A stretch of DNA of 64,000 nt from Ralstonia pickettii. GTDB taxonomy: Bacteria; Pseudomonadota; Gammaproteobacteria; Burkholderiales; Burkholderiaceae. Of this stretch, positions 35,313 to 44,988 are shown in pieces. The notes under the pieces are model-generated. The model searched no databases. It saw only the letters and a program-made list of their open reading frames with translations, and had not been told where the DNA came from. The position numbers and the translations under genes are program-made. Numbering within the stretch: position 1 is the stretch's first letter; every line of letters begins with the position of its first letter. The stretch lies in assembly GCF_030582395.1 (NCBI RefSeq), contig NZ_CP104382.1:1469405-1533404 (forward strand). Direction: 5' to 3'.

Positions 35313-35741
35313 ATGCAACTCACCATGTTCGACCACTGCCTCTACTTCAATACCACCGCACTGGCCCGCAAGCTCGACCGCGTCTGGGCAGATGCCTTCG
35401 CGCCGTTCGATCTCACGCCTCCGCAAGGCTTCATGCTCCGTGCGATCGTCGATCGCCCGGGCATGCTGCAAAGCGAGTTGTCTGAAGCGATGTCCGTCAC
35501 GCGCCCCACGGCAACGCGCGCGCTGGATGGCCTCGAAGCCAAGGGGTTGATCGAACGCCGAAAGACGGAAGCCGACGGTCGCGAGACCGCCATCTTCCCG
35601 ACGCCGGAAGCCGTCAAGATCGGTGCAGCGTTGAACGAGGCGAGCGGCGCCGTCACCGCAAGGTTGAAGCGCGTGCTGGGCAGTACCGAGTTCATCGATA
35701 CGGTGACGAAGATCCGAGGTGTGCGCTCCACCCTGACATGA
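35313..35741 (+). CDS. MarR-family transcriptional regulator
   Basis: 142 residues. The winged helix covers about 40-105: 'GMLQSELSEAMSVTRPTATRALDGLEAKGLIERRKTEADGRETAI' in outline. The ATG at 35313 is used; there is little leader sequence between the AT-rich motif and the start. It precedes a tautomerase gene by 55 bp, and the same sequence motif sits in front of both genes, so it likely represses itself and the tautomerase. Confidence 0.88.
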   Translation: MQLTMFDHCLYFNTTALARKLDRVWADAFAPFDLTPPQGFMLRAIVDRPGMLQSELSEAMSVTRPTATRALDGLEAKGLIERRKTEADGRETAIFPTPEAVKIGAALNEASGAVTARLKRVLGSTEFIDTVTKIRGVRSTLT

Positions 35742-35764
35742 GCGTGCATTTTTTTTGACCATGT

Positions 35765-35784
35765 AGTTGCATTGCTAACTAATA
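35765..35784. promoter_or_regulatory. Repeated motif in front of the tautomerase gene (candidate operator B)
   Basis: AGTTGCATTGCTAACTAATA is the second copy of the motif at 35284. TAGTT...AACTA inside this copy (35764-35781) forms a 5-bp inverted repeat around 8 bp, as expected for a dimeric MarR protein. It lies just before an AGGAG ribosome site. Confidence 0.6.
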
Positions 35785-35796
35785 GGAGAAACCGCC

Positions 35797-36189
35797 ATGC
35801 CCATCCTCAACGTCAAAGTCAGTGCCCAACGCTCTGCAGAGATGACGCAGAAGATTTCCACCACGCTGCTCGAACTCACGGCTCGCATCCTGGGAAAAGA
35901 CCCGAAAGTGACGGCCATCGCGATTGACTATGTGGACCCGGAAGACTGGGTCGTCGGCGGACAGACCCTGGCCGCGCAAGGCAAGAACAGCGTCTATTTC
36001 GACATCAAGGTGACGGACGAAACGAATACCAAGGCGGAGAAAGCGCAGTACATCGCCGAGGCGTTCAAGGCTTTTGCTGAGCTACTCGGCAATCTGCACG
36101 AAGAGAGCTATATCTATGTGCAGGACGTTCGCGCCGCGGCTTACGGCTACGGCGGCAAGACCCAGGAGTACCGCTACCAGCACGCGTGA
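35797..36189 (+). CDS. 4-oxalocrotonate tautomerase family protein
   Basis: 130 residues. After Met removal Pro2 becomes the N-terminal catalytic proline ('PILNVKVSAQRS'), the base that shuttles protons between enol and keto forms. 'VDPEDWVVGGQTL' and the length near 130 fit the longer, fused-like branch of the family. AGGAGAA precedes the ATG. Regulated with, and probably by, the upstream MarR protein; the physiological substrate is unknown. Confidence 0.88.
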   Translation: MPILNVKVSAQRSAEMTQKISTTLLELTARILGKDPKVTAIAIDYVDPEDWVVGGQTLAAQGKNSVYFDIKVTDETNTKAEKAQYIAEAFKAFAELLGNLHEESYIYVQDVRAAAYGYGGKTQEYRYQHA

Positions 36190-36236
36190 ATGTGCCGGCC
36201 GCGCCGCTCCCAACCCAACCAAGAACAGGTGACATC

Positions 36237-36371
36237 ATGAACCGCATGAGCGCTTTCTTCGCGGCCAGTTGGCTGGCCGCCGCGTTGCTGTACTTTGGCC
36301 AACATTCGCTCCCGCTGACCGCGCTTTCGGGGGTGGTGTTGCTGGCGGGGTTCGATCTGCTGCGTCCGTGA
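36237..36371 (+). CDS. Small membrane protein
   Basis: 44 residues, ATG at 36237 with AGGTGA six bases upstream. It has two hydrophobic stretches ('SAFFAASWLAAALLYFGQ' and 'LTALSGVVLLAGFDLL'). It lies 47 bp behind the tautomerase gene on the same strand and converges on the GlxA-type regulator. A real gene is plausible from the ribosome site and composition, but there is no family match that I recognise. Confidence 0.45.
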   Translation: MNRMSAFFAASWLAAALLYFGQHSLPLTALSGVVLLAGFDLLRP

Positions 36372-36375
36372 CGCT

Positions 36376-37395
36376 TCAGCGGGTGCGGTGCTGCGCACGG
36401 TATTGCAAGGGGCTGCAACCGTGGCCGGCAGAGAACGCGCGACTCAGTGCGCTGACGCTGCCGTAGCCGCATTCATCGGCAATGTGGTCGAGCGGCTGCC
36501 GGCCCGTTCGCAGCAGAAACGCCGCCAGCTCCAGACGCAGGGTCGCCACGTAACGTCGCAGGTTGCTTCCGGTGGCGGCGGCAAAGCGGCGCGTCAGGCT
36601 CCGCTCGCTCATCGCTGCCTGGGCGGCCAACTCGGCCAATGTGGGAGGCGCCGCCAGTTCCCGCTCCACAATTTCCTGGATGGCCAGCATGGCCGTATCG
36701 CCGTGGCGCTTGAACTGCGCCGTCCACACGGCCATGTGCTCGTATGACGGCAGGGACTGCGTGAGCGCCGTGCGAAGCATCCGCTGCGATGCGCCCGCCC
36801 CACGGCAGTGATCGATGACGTACGCGCAGGCGTCCACGGCGGGGTTGATCCCGCTGACTGTGATGATGCGGCCATCCACGGCCAATGGCCGATCGGGCGT
36901 GTAGTGCACGTTGGGAAAATGCCGGGCAAACCAGGCACGCTCGCTCGCCAGCCCGGTCGCTCGACAACCATCGAGCAGCCCCGCCTTTGCAAACAGCGGC
37001 GCCGCGTTCATGCCGACCACCAGGGCGCCGGCCTCATAGCGCGTGCGCAGCCAATCGGCGATGTGCGCCTCTTCCGCATCCAATGTCGCCTCCGGGGCGA
37101 ACTGTGCGGGCACGATCACGACGTCGTAGGCCGCATCGGTCAGCGCGGCGGTGGCGGGCACAGGCATATCGCCAAAGCTTCGGACGGCCGCCCCGTCGGC
37201 TGACAGCACATCGATGTCGAAGAGCCGGCTGCCCATCACATCGACGCTGCGCGCCTGCATGGTGCCGGCCACCAGCAGCATCTCCTGCGTGAGAAACACG
37301 TAACCGGCAAACAGGCGCGGCGGCAGCAGAATGGCGATACGTGCCCGCGCGCGCAGACCGGGGCGTTTGGAGGCAGCTTTCGGCTGGCGCTTCAT
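36376..37395 (-). CDS. GlxA-type transcriptional regulator (DJ-1/PfpI domain plus AraC domain)
   Basis: 339 residues: an N-terminal class I glutamine-amidotransferase-like domain (about 20-200; 'ARIAILLPPRLFAGYVFLTQEML', 'DVVIVPAQF', 'ALVVGMNAAPLF', the last lacking the catalytic cysteine of true enzymes) and a C-terminal AraC double helix-turn-helix (about 235-335; 'LTRRFAAATGSNLRRYVATLRLELAAFLL', 'HIADECGYGSVSALSRAFSAGHG'). The start at 37395 precedes a basic stretch. It is divergent from the acyl-CoA dehydrogenase gene, about 90 bp apart, so it may control the beta-oxidation operon. Confidence 0.88.
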   Translation of the reverse strand: MKRQPKAASKRPGLRARARIAILLPPRLFAGYVFLTQEMLLVAGTMQARSVDVMGSRLFDIDVLSADGAAVRSFGDMPVPATAALTDAAYDVVIVPAQFAPEATLDAEEAHIADWLRTRYEAGALVVGMNAAPLFAKAGLLDGCRATGLASERAWFARHFPNVHYTPDRPLAVDGRIITVSGINPAVDACAYVIDHCRGAGASQRMLRTALTQSLPSYEHMAVWTAQFKRHGDTAMLAIQEIVERELAAPPTLAELAAQAAMSERSLTRRFAAATGSNLRRYVATLRLELAAFLLRTGRQPLDHIADECGYGSVSALSRAFSAGHGCSPLQYRAQHRTR

Positions 37396-37483
37396 ATCAA
37401 GAAGGTGGCGATCCGGATCAACCGGAATTGTCGCGGCCTTGTTGAAATACGGCAACCCATCTGCCGCCCATTCTGGAGCCGCC

Positions 37484-38626
37484 ATGATTGCCCGCACTGT
37501 GTTCGATGCTGAACACGACACCTTCCGTGAATCCGTCCGCCGGTTCATCGACGCCGAAGTCCTGCCCCACCACGAGCGCTGGGAAGACCAGGGCTACGTC
37601 GACCGCGTCATCTGGGAGAAGGCGGCCGCCGCTGGCTACCATTGCGCCAGCATGCCGGAAGCCTACGGCGGTGCGGGCGCCGATATCCGCTACAGCACCG
37701 TGCTGATCGAAGAGATCGCCCGCGCGGGCGCCACGGGCCTGGGCTTCGGTCTGCACTCGGAAATCGTCGCGCCATATCTGCTGCACTACGGCAGCGAGGC
37801 GTTGAAGCGGCATTACCTGCCGAAGCTGGCGAGCGCCGAGATGATCGGCGCGATTGCGATGACCGAACCCGGCGCCGGCTCCGACCTGCAAGGCGTGCGC
37901 ACCACCGCCACGCGCAGCAGCGACGGCAGTCACTACGTCCTCAACGGCTCGAAGATCTTCATCACCAACGGCTGGCACGCAGATGTAGTGATCGTCGTGG
38001 CGCGCACCACGCCCGAAGGCGGCGCCAAGGGCACCAGCCTCTTTGTCGTCGACACCAGCATGGAGGGCTTCAGCAAGGGCAAGCGCCTGAAGAAGGTCGG
38101 CATGAAGGCGCAGGACACCGCAGAGCTGTTCTTCGACAACGTGCGCGTGCCCGCCGGCAACCTGCTCGGCGAGGAACATCGCGGTTTTGCCTACCTGATG
38201 CAGGAGTTGCCGTGGGAGCGCCTGCAAATTGCCATCACGGCCATCGCTTCGGCCGAAGGCGCGCTTGAATGGACGCTGCGCTACGTGCGCGAGCGCCAGG
38301 CCTTTGGCAAGTCCATCCTCGATTTCCAGACCGCGCGGCACGCGCTGGCGGAACTGAAAACCGAAGTGCAGATTGGCCGTGTGTTCGTCGACCAGTGCAT
38401 CGCGCTCAAGCTGGCAGGCAAGCTCGATGCCGCCACCGCATCGATGGCCAAGTACTGGACCACCGACCTGCAATTCAAGGTGATGGACCGCTGCGTGCAA
38501 TTGCACGGCGGCTACGGCTACATGTGGGAATACCCCATCGCCCGCGCGTGGGCCGATTCGCGCGTGCAGCAGATCTACGGCGGCACCAACGAGATCATGA
38601 AAGAGCTGATCGCCCGCACCCTTTAA
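37484..38626 (+). CDS. Acyl-CoA dehydrogenase
   Basis: 380-residue flavoenzyme making the trans-2-enoyl-CoA in the first step of beta-oxidation. 'AMTEPGAGSDLQGVRTTA' and 'FITNGWHADV' bind FAD and substrate; 'RQAFGKSI' and 'QLHGGYGYMWEYPIARAWADSRVQQIYGGTNEI' are the family blocks. The position of the MCAD catalytic Glu in 'YEGT' is Gly here (365-368), so the base is probably Glu262 in 'GALEWTLRYV', as in long-chain and isovaleryl-CoA dehydrogenases. TGGAG precedes ATG 37484. First of a three-gene operon. Confidence 0.92.
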   Translation: MIARTVFDAEHDTFRESVRRFIDAEVLPHHERWEDQGYVDRVIWEKAAAAGYHCASMPEAYGGAGADIRYSTVLIEEIARAGATGLGFGLHSEIVAPYLLHYGSEALKRHYLPKLASAEMIGAIAMTEPGAGSDLQGVRTTATRSSDGSHYVLNGSKIFITNGWHADVVIVVARTTPEGGAKGTSLFVVDTSMEGFSKGKRLKKVGMKAQDTAELFFDNVRVPAGNLLGEEHRGFAYLMQELPWERLQIAITAIASAEGALEWTLRYVRERQAFGKSILDFQTARHALAELKTEVQIGRVFVDQCIALKLAGKLDAATASMAKYWTTDLQFKVMDRCVQLHGGYGYMWEYPIARAWADSRVQQIYGGTNEIMKELIARTL

Positions 38627-38653
38627 CGAGCACGACCTTCAGGACGCAAAGTT

Positions 38654-39859
<1,206 letters not shown>

Positions 39860-39872
39860 GGAGCGTGCTGAC

Positions 39873-41999
39873 ATGATCGACATCACCATCGATACCGACG
39901 GCATCGCCACGCTCGCGTGGAACCAGCCGGGCCGTGCACAGAACGTGCTCAACGGCGAAACCTGCGCCGCCTTTTTTGCCGCCATCGAACGCGTGTGCGC
40001 GGATGCCAGCGTCAAGGGCATCCTCATCACCTCGGCCAAGGCGGATTTCATTGCCGGCGGCGACCTCGAATGGCTGCAGGCCAGCGACGACGCAGCCACG
40101 TTGTTCGAACGCACCTGCGACCTGCACCGCATGCTGCGCAAGCTGGAAACGTGCGGCAAACCCGTCGCCGCGGCGCTCCCCGGTTCAACCCTGGGTGGCG
40201 GGCTGGAGATTGCGCTCGCCTGCCACTATCGCGTAGCGGCCGACAACGCCCGCGCGCGCTTCGGTCTGCCCGAAGTCACGCTCGGCCTGTTGCCGGGTGG
40301 CGGCGGCACGCAGCGTCTGCCGCGCTTGATTGGTGTGCAGAAGGCGCTGCCGATGCTGCTGGAAGGCAAGCGCATCAAGGCGGCAGACGCGCTCAAGCTC
40401 GGCGTTCTCGATGCGGTCGTCAATGCGGGCGACGAGGCCGATGCCGCGCGCACGTGGCTGCTGGGCGAAGGCCACACCCGCGCGCAGCAACCGTGGGACA
40501 TCAAGGGCTACAAGGTGCCCGGCGGCGGCATCGCCAGCCCCGCCGTGCAGCAGCTCTTCACCGCGGCCAACGCCATGCTGCGGCAGAAAACCTACGGCAA
40601 CTATCCGGCGGCGGCCAGCATCCTGTCGTGCGTGTACGAAGGCCTGATCACCGACCTCGATACGGGCCTCAAGACCGAAGCACGCTACTTCGTGCAGGCG
40701 GTGCTGTCGCCGGAGGCGCGGGCGATGATCCGTACCCTCTTCTTCAGCCTGAACGCAGCCAACAAGCTGGCCGCGCGCCCCGCCGATGTGCCGGTGCGCC
40801 GCTACGCCAAGATCGGCGTGCTGGGCGCGGGCATGATGGGCGCCGGTATCGCTTACGTCACCGCCAAGGCGGGGCTGCCTGTCGTGCTGCTCGACACCAC
40901 GCAGGAAGCCGCCGAACGCGGCAAGGACTATTCACGCAAGCTCGTCGAGAAACAGGTACAGCGTGGCCGCCTGCATGCCGAACAGGCTGAAGCGCTGCTC
41001 GCGCGCATCCATCCGACCACGTCATACGCCGACCTGGATGGCGCGGGGCTCGTCGTTGAAGCCGTGTTCGAGCAGCGCGAGATCAAGGCCGACGTGACAC
41101 GCCAGGCAGAAGCCGTGCTGTCGCCCGATGCCATCTTCGCGTCCAACACGTCTACGCTGCCGATTACGGGTCTGGCCGAAGCCAGCCAGCGTCCGGGCAA
41201 CTTCATCGGGCTGCATTTCTTCTCGCCGGTCGACAAGATGCCGCTGGTGGAGGTGATCGTCGCCCGGCAGACCACGCGCGCCACGCTGGCGCAAGCGCTC
41301 GATTACGTCAAGGCGATCGGCATGACGCCCATCGTCGTCAATGACAGCCGCGGCTTCTATACGAGCCGCGTGTTTTCGACCTACGTGCTGGAAGGCCTGG
41401 CGATGCTTGCCGAAGGCGTGGCGCCTGCGCTGATCGAAAACGCCGGGCTGCTGGCCGGCATGCCGGTGGGGCCGCTTGCGTTGATCGACGAGGTTTCCAG
41501 TGAACTGATCCACAAGGTCAACCAGCAGACCCGCGCGGACCTGGGCGCCGCCTACATCGAGCGCCCGGGCGAAGCCGTGGCCGAGCGCATGGTCGCGCTG
41601 GGTCGCATCGGCCGCAAGGCGGGCCGGGGCTTCTACGACTATCCGGAAGGCGGCAGGAAGGCGCTATGGACGGGTCTGGCGAACGAGTACCCCGCTGCGG
41701 CCGCGCAACCCGATGTGCAGACGCTCGTCGATCGGCTCATCACCGTGCAGGCCGTCGAAACCGCACGCTGCCTGGATGAACGCGTGGTGACCGATCCACG
41801 CGATGCCGATGTTGGCGCGCTGCTGGGCTGGGGGTTCCCGGCCTTCCGGGGCGGGCCCGTTTCGCACATCCATCGGGTGGGGGTCAGCGCATTTGTCGAA
41901 CTGTGCGACCGCCTCGCTGCGCAGCACGGCCGCCGCTTTGCGCCGCCCACCCTGCTGCGCGACATGGCAGAGCAGGACGCCGCGTTTTACGAACGCTAG
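39873..41999 (+). CDS. fadJ: Fused enoyl-CoA hydratase / 3-hydroxyacyl-CoA dehydrogenase
   Basis: 708 residues. The crotonase domain (1-200) keeps both catalytic glutamates, Glu112 ('GGGLEIALAC') and Glu134 ('GLPEVTLGLLPGGGG'). The dehydrogenase part starts near 310 with 'IGVLGAGMMGAG' for NAD and has the catalytic histidine near 447 in 'LHFFSPVDKMPLVEVI', followed by two C-terminal HAD domains. It hydrates enoyl-CoA and oxidises the 3-hydroxy product. GAGGAG precedes ATG 39873. FadB/FadJ/PhaC-linked variants cannot be separated by sequence here; the symbol is given by length and operon type. Confidence 0.88.
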   Translation: MIDITIDTDGIATLAWNQPGRAQNVLNGETCAAFFAAIERVCADASVKGILITSAKADFIAGGDLEWLQASDDAATLFERTCDLHRMLRKLETCGKPVAAALPGSTLGGGLEIALACHYRVAADNARARFGLPEVTLGLLPGGGGTQRLPRLIGVQKALPMLLEGKRIKAADALKLGVLDAVVNAGDEADAARTWLLGEGHTRAQQPWDIKGYKVPGGGIASPAVQQLFTAANAMLRQKTYGNYPAAASILSCVYEGLITDLDTGLKTEARYFVQAVLSPEARAMIRTLFFSLNAANKLAARPADVPVRRYAKIGVLGAGMMGAGIAYVTAKAGLPVVLLDTTQEAAERGKDYSRKLVEKQVQRGRLHAEQAEALLARIHPTTSYADLDGAGLVVEAVFEQREIKADVTRQAEAVLSPDAIFASNTSTLPITGLAEASQRPGNFIGLHFFSPVDKMPLVEVIVARQTTRATLAQALDYVKAIGMTPIVVNDSRGFYTSRVFSTYVLEGLAMLAEGVAPALIENAGLLAGMPVGPLALIDEVSSELIHKVNQQTRADLGAAYIERPGEAVAERMVALGRIGRKAGRGFYDYPEGGRKALWTGLANEYPAAAAQPDVQTLVDRLITVQAVETARCLDERVVTDPRDADVGALLGWGFPAFRGGPVSHIHRVGVSAFVELCDRLAAQHGRRFAPPTLLRDMAEQDAAFYER

Positions 42000-42001
42000 C
42001 C

Positions 42002-42017
42002 CTGCGCCGCGGCGCAG
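42002..42017. other. 16-bp perfect palindrome after the beta-oxidation operon
   Basis: CTGCGCCGCGGCGCAG lies directly after the stop codon at 41999 and could form a strong hairpin, but no T-run follows, so it is at best a Rho-independent-like RNA-stabilising end. The remaining 42018-42255 holds no gene; a TATAGAGT motif near 42170 may be part of the promoter for the next gene. Confidence 0.4.
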
Positions 42018-42255
42018 CTACCGCGCGCGGCGCAAGCGCCGGGCAGGGCGTTGCGCCGCCCAAACACCAAGCAAGGGTAAGTCCGGGCACCGCCCACCCC
42101 CGGCAAACGATTGCGCTCCAGTTCGCCTGCCTCGTCGGTCGGGTTAAGCCACATGTGGTCCGCTCCGATATAGAGTGAGAGGCACATGACATTACCGACG
42201 CCGGGCACGCCGCACGCGTGCCTAGACAACTGGACCCGCAAACGCTGGAGTGGGG

Positions 42256-44925
42256 ATGCCTGCAGCGCAATCGAAGGGCTCTTCTGGCGGCACGACAGCT
42301 ACCACGCCACCGCAAGGATGGCGGTGCGAACTGTTGTCGCCGCTCAACATCGCGGCAGTGGTGGGCTTGTTGTTCATCTGGTCGTTCACGTTCCATCAAC
42401 TCACCCAGGAGCGCGAGCGGCTGACGCGCGATGCCCAGGCACGCACGCAGGTCGAAGCCCAGGCGTTTGGTGAGTATTCACTGGGCAGCGCGCGGCGCGT
42501 CTCGGAATTCCTGCTCGATCTGCGCGCGAGCTGGCTGGCCGGCCGCGAAGTGTTCGAGCAGGTCATCCATGAACGGCAGGAAGTGGTGCGCGACCTGACG
42601 TTCCAGGTGGCCGTGATCGACGAGAACGGGATGCTGCTCTATTCCAGCATCGGCCCCGTGACGGACCGCCTCGACCTGAGCCAGCGCGAGCACTTTCGCG
42701 TCCACAAGGAATCGGGCGGCCGCGATGTGCTCTTCATCAGCGACCCGGTGCAGGGGAAGGTCTCGAAGAAGTGGTCGATCCAGTTCACGCGGCCCATCCT
42801 CAAGGCCGGGCAGTTTGCCGGCGTCGTGGTCGTGTCGGTCAGCCCGGAACAGTTCGCCAGCTTTGCCAATACGCTGGCCGTGGGCAAGGACGGGGCTGCC
42901 ACGATCATCCGCGAGTCAGGTCAAGTCCTGGCCCGCGTGCCCAACCCCACCGCGGGTATCGAAAAGCCGCCGCGCCGCCGCCAGTTCAATCGGCCGGGCG
43001 CGCTGGAGACGGGCAGCTACCGTGTGGTGTCGGGCACCGACGGTGTGGAGCGCATCATTGGCTATCACCATGTGCCCGAAATCGGGCTGTACTTCCTGGT
43101 GGGCGAGTCGGTCGCCTCGGTGATGGCGCCTTACGACAGCTATCGACGCACCGCCCTGGTGGAGGCAGCCGCCTCTACGTTGCTGCTCGCCCTGCTGTAT
43201 TTCACGCTGCGCCACCAGGGCGCGGAGCGCAGACGGCACCTTGAAGAGATGCGCCTGGCGTCCTTGGTGTATGCGTCGAGCAGCGAAGCGATGATGGTGA
43301 CCACGCTCGACGGGCAAGTGGTCGATGTGAACCCGGCCTTTACCGTCACCACGGGCTATACGGCGCAGGAATTCAAGGGCCAATCCAGCGACGCGATCCG
43401 CTCGGAATGCAATGAGGCCAGCGTGATCGACGCCATGCGCGAAGGGGTTTCGACCCGGGGCTCGTGGAGCGGCGAATACCTGATCCGCCGCAAGAATGGC
43501 AGCGAGTTCCCCGCGCTGCTCACCGTCGACACCTTTGCCGACAGCGCGCTGGGCGAGCCGCGCCGGGTTGCGCTCATCCACGACATGACGGAGAAGAAGC
43601 GTGCCGAAGAGGTCATCTGGCGGCAGGCCAACTTCGACCCGCTCACCGAGCTGCCTAACCGGCACATGTTCTACAACCGCCTGCGCCACGAGATCGCCCG
43701 GGCGCGTCAGGCATCTACACAGCTGGCGCTGCTGTTCATTGATCTGGACCGCTTCAAGGAAGTGAACGACACGCTCGGCCACGACCAGGGCGACGTCCTG
43801 CTCAAGGAGATCGCCCGGCGCATCTCGGCCATCGTTCGCGGCACCGATACGGTCGCGCGGCTGGCGGGTGACGAGTTCACCATCATCCTGCCGGACCTGC
43901 CCGATGCCGGCGCGGCCACGCCCATCATCCGCGCGCTGCTCGCACGCATTGCGGCGCCGCTGCAGCTTGGTGAGGAAAGCGTGGAAGTATCGGCCAGCAT
44001 CGGCGTGGCGATGTACCCGCGCGATGCCGACAGCGCGGAATCGTTGCTCGTGCGCGCAGACCAGGCCATGTTTGCGGCGAAGAGCGCGGGGCGCAACCAA
44101 TGGGCCGTCTTTACCCCGGCATTGCAGCGCGCCGAGCAGGAACGCCTGCGCGTGACCAGCGACTTGCGCGTGGCACTCACGCAGGGACAGCTTGCGGTGC
44201 ACTATCAGCCGATCGTCGATCTGCTGACGGGCAAGGTGCGCAAGGCAGAGGCGCTGATCCGCTGGACGCACCCCGTGCGGGGCGAGATCGATCCGGCGGA
44301 TTTCATACCGGTGGCCGAAGACAGCGGGCTCATCGTCGACATCGGCAAGTGGGTGCTGAACCAGGCGCTGGATCAGCTCACGCAATGGCACGCCACGCTC
44401 GACAACACGCTGCAGGTGTCGGTCAACAAATCGCCGCTGGAGTTCCGCGCGCACCAGTCGAGCAACGAGTCCTGGCCCAAGGTGGTGGAGCGCCGGGGGC
44501 TTGCGCCGCACAGCCTGGTCGTCGAAATTACCGAAGGCTCGTTGATGGCCGACAGCGCCGAGGTGGTCGAGCACTTGCACGAGTTCAGGCGCGCGGGTGT
44601 CGACATCGCACTCGACGATTTCGGCACCGGGTATTCGTCGCTGTCGTACCTCAAGCGCTTCGACATCGACTTCATCAAGATCGACCAGTCGTTCGTGCGC
44701 AGTCTGGCGCATGATCCGAAGGACATCGCGCTGTGCAGCGCCATCGTCAGCATGGCGCACGCGTTGCGCATCAAGGTCATAGCGGAAGGCATTGAAACCG
44801 AGGAGCAGAAGGCGATCCTGGTGGCGGCAGGTTGCGATTACGGCCAGGGCCACCTCTTCTGCCCGCCGGTGCCGCCTGCTGCGTTTGAAGCGTTTGTGCT
44901 CAACGGGCAGCTTGCAGAAACCTAG
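42256..44925 (+). CDS. Membrane c-di-GMP sensor enzyme: CACHE-PAS-GGDEF-EAL
   Basis: 889 residues. A transmembrane helix at about 29-47 and another at 299-320 bracket a periplasmic dCACHE-type sensor. A PAS domain follows (335-445), then GGDEF with active-site 'AGDEF' (537-541) and an upstream I-site 'RGTD', and EAL with 'EALIRW' (from 665), 'DDFGTGYSS', 'DFIKIDQSF' and 'AEGIETEEQ' complete. Both cyclase and phosphodiesterase activities look possible. The start 42256 is preferred over GTG 42250 because GGAG lies five bases ahead. It converges with wspR (63 bp apart), so it shares the second messenger with the Wsp system. Confidence 0.92.
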   Translation: MPAAQSKGSSGGTTATTPPQGWRCELLSPLNIAAVVGLLFIWSFTFHQLTQERERLTRDAQARTQVEAQAFGEYSLGSARRVSEFLLDLRASWLAGREVFEQVIHERQEVVRDLTFQVAVIDENGMLLYSSIGPVTDRLDLSQREHFRVHKESGGRDVLFISDPVQGKVSKKWSIQFTRPILKAGQFAGVVVVSVSPEQFASFANTLAVGKDGAATIIRESGQVLARVPNPTAGIEKPPRRRQFNRPGALETGSYRVVSGTDGVERIIGYHHVPEIGLYFLVGESVASVMAPYDSYRRTALVEAAASTLLLALLYFTLRHQGAERRRHLEEMRLASLVYASSSEAMMVTTLDGQVVDVNPAFTVTTGYTAQEFKGQSSDAIRSECNEASVIDAMREGVSTRGSWSGEYLIRRKNGSEFPALLTVDTFADSALGEPRRVALIHDMTEKKRAEEVIWRQANFDPLTELPNRHMFYNRLRHEIARARQASTQLALLFIDLDRFKEVNDTLGHDQGDVLLKEIARRISAIVRGTDTVARLAGDEFTIILPDLPDAGAATPIIRALLARIAAPLQLGEESVEVSASIGVAMYPRDADSAESLLVRADQAMFAAKSAGRNQWAVFTPALQRAEQERLRVTSDLRVALTQGQLAVHYQPIVDLLTGKVRKAEALIRWTHPVRGEIDPADFIPVAEDSGLIVDIGKWVLNQALDQLTQWHATLDNTLQVSVNKSPLEFRAHQSSNESWPKVVERRGLAPHSLVVEITEGSLMADSAEVVEHLHEFRRAGVDIALDDFGTGYSSLSYLKRFDIDFIKIDQSFVRSLAHDPKDIALCSAIVSMAHALRIKVIAEGIETEEQKAILVAAGCDYGQGHLFCPPVPPAAFEAFVLNGQLAET

Positions 44926-44988
44926 GCGGCCCCAGGGGTGCTGCGTCGGTCAATCGCCGGCCGTCACATTGGCGGTCGTCCAGCACCG

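Noticed and set aside
42916..44853. A 645-codon open frame antisense to the GGDEF-EAL gene.
   Set aside because: Shadow of a complete c-di-GMP enzyme; composition rich in Arg, His and Ala without motifs.
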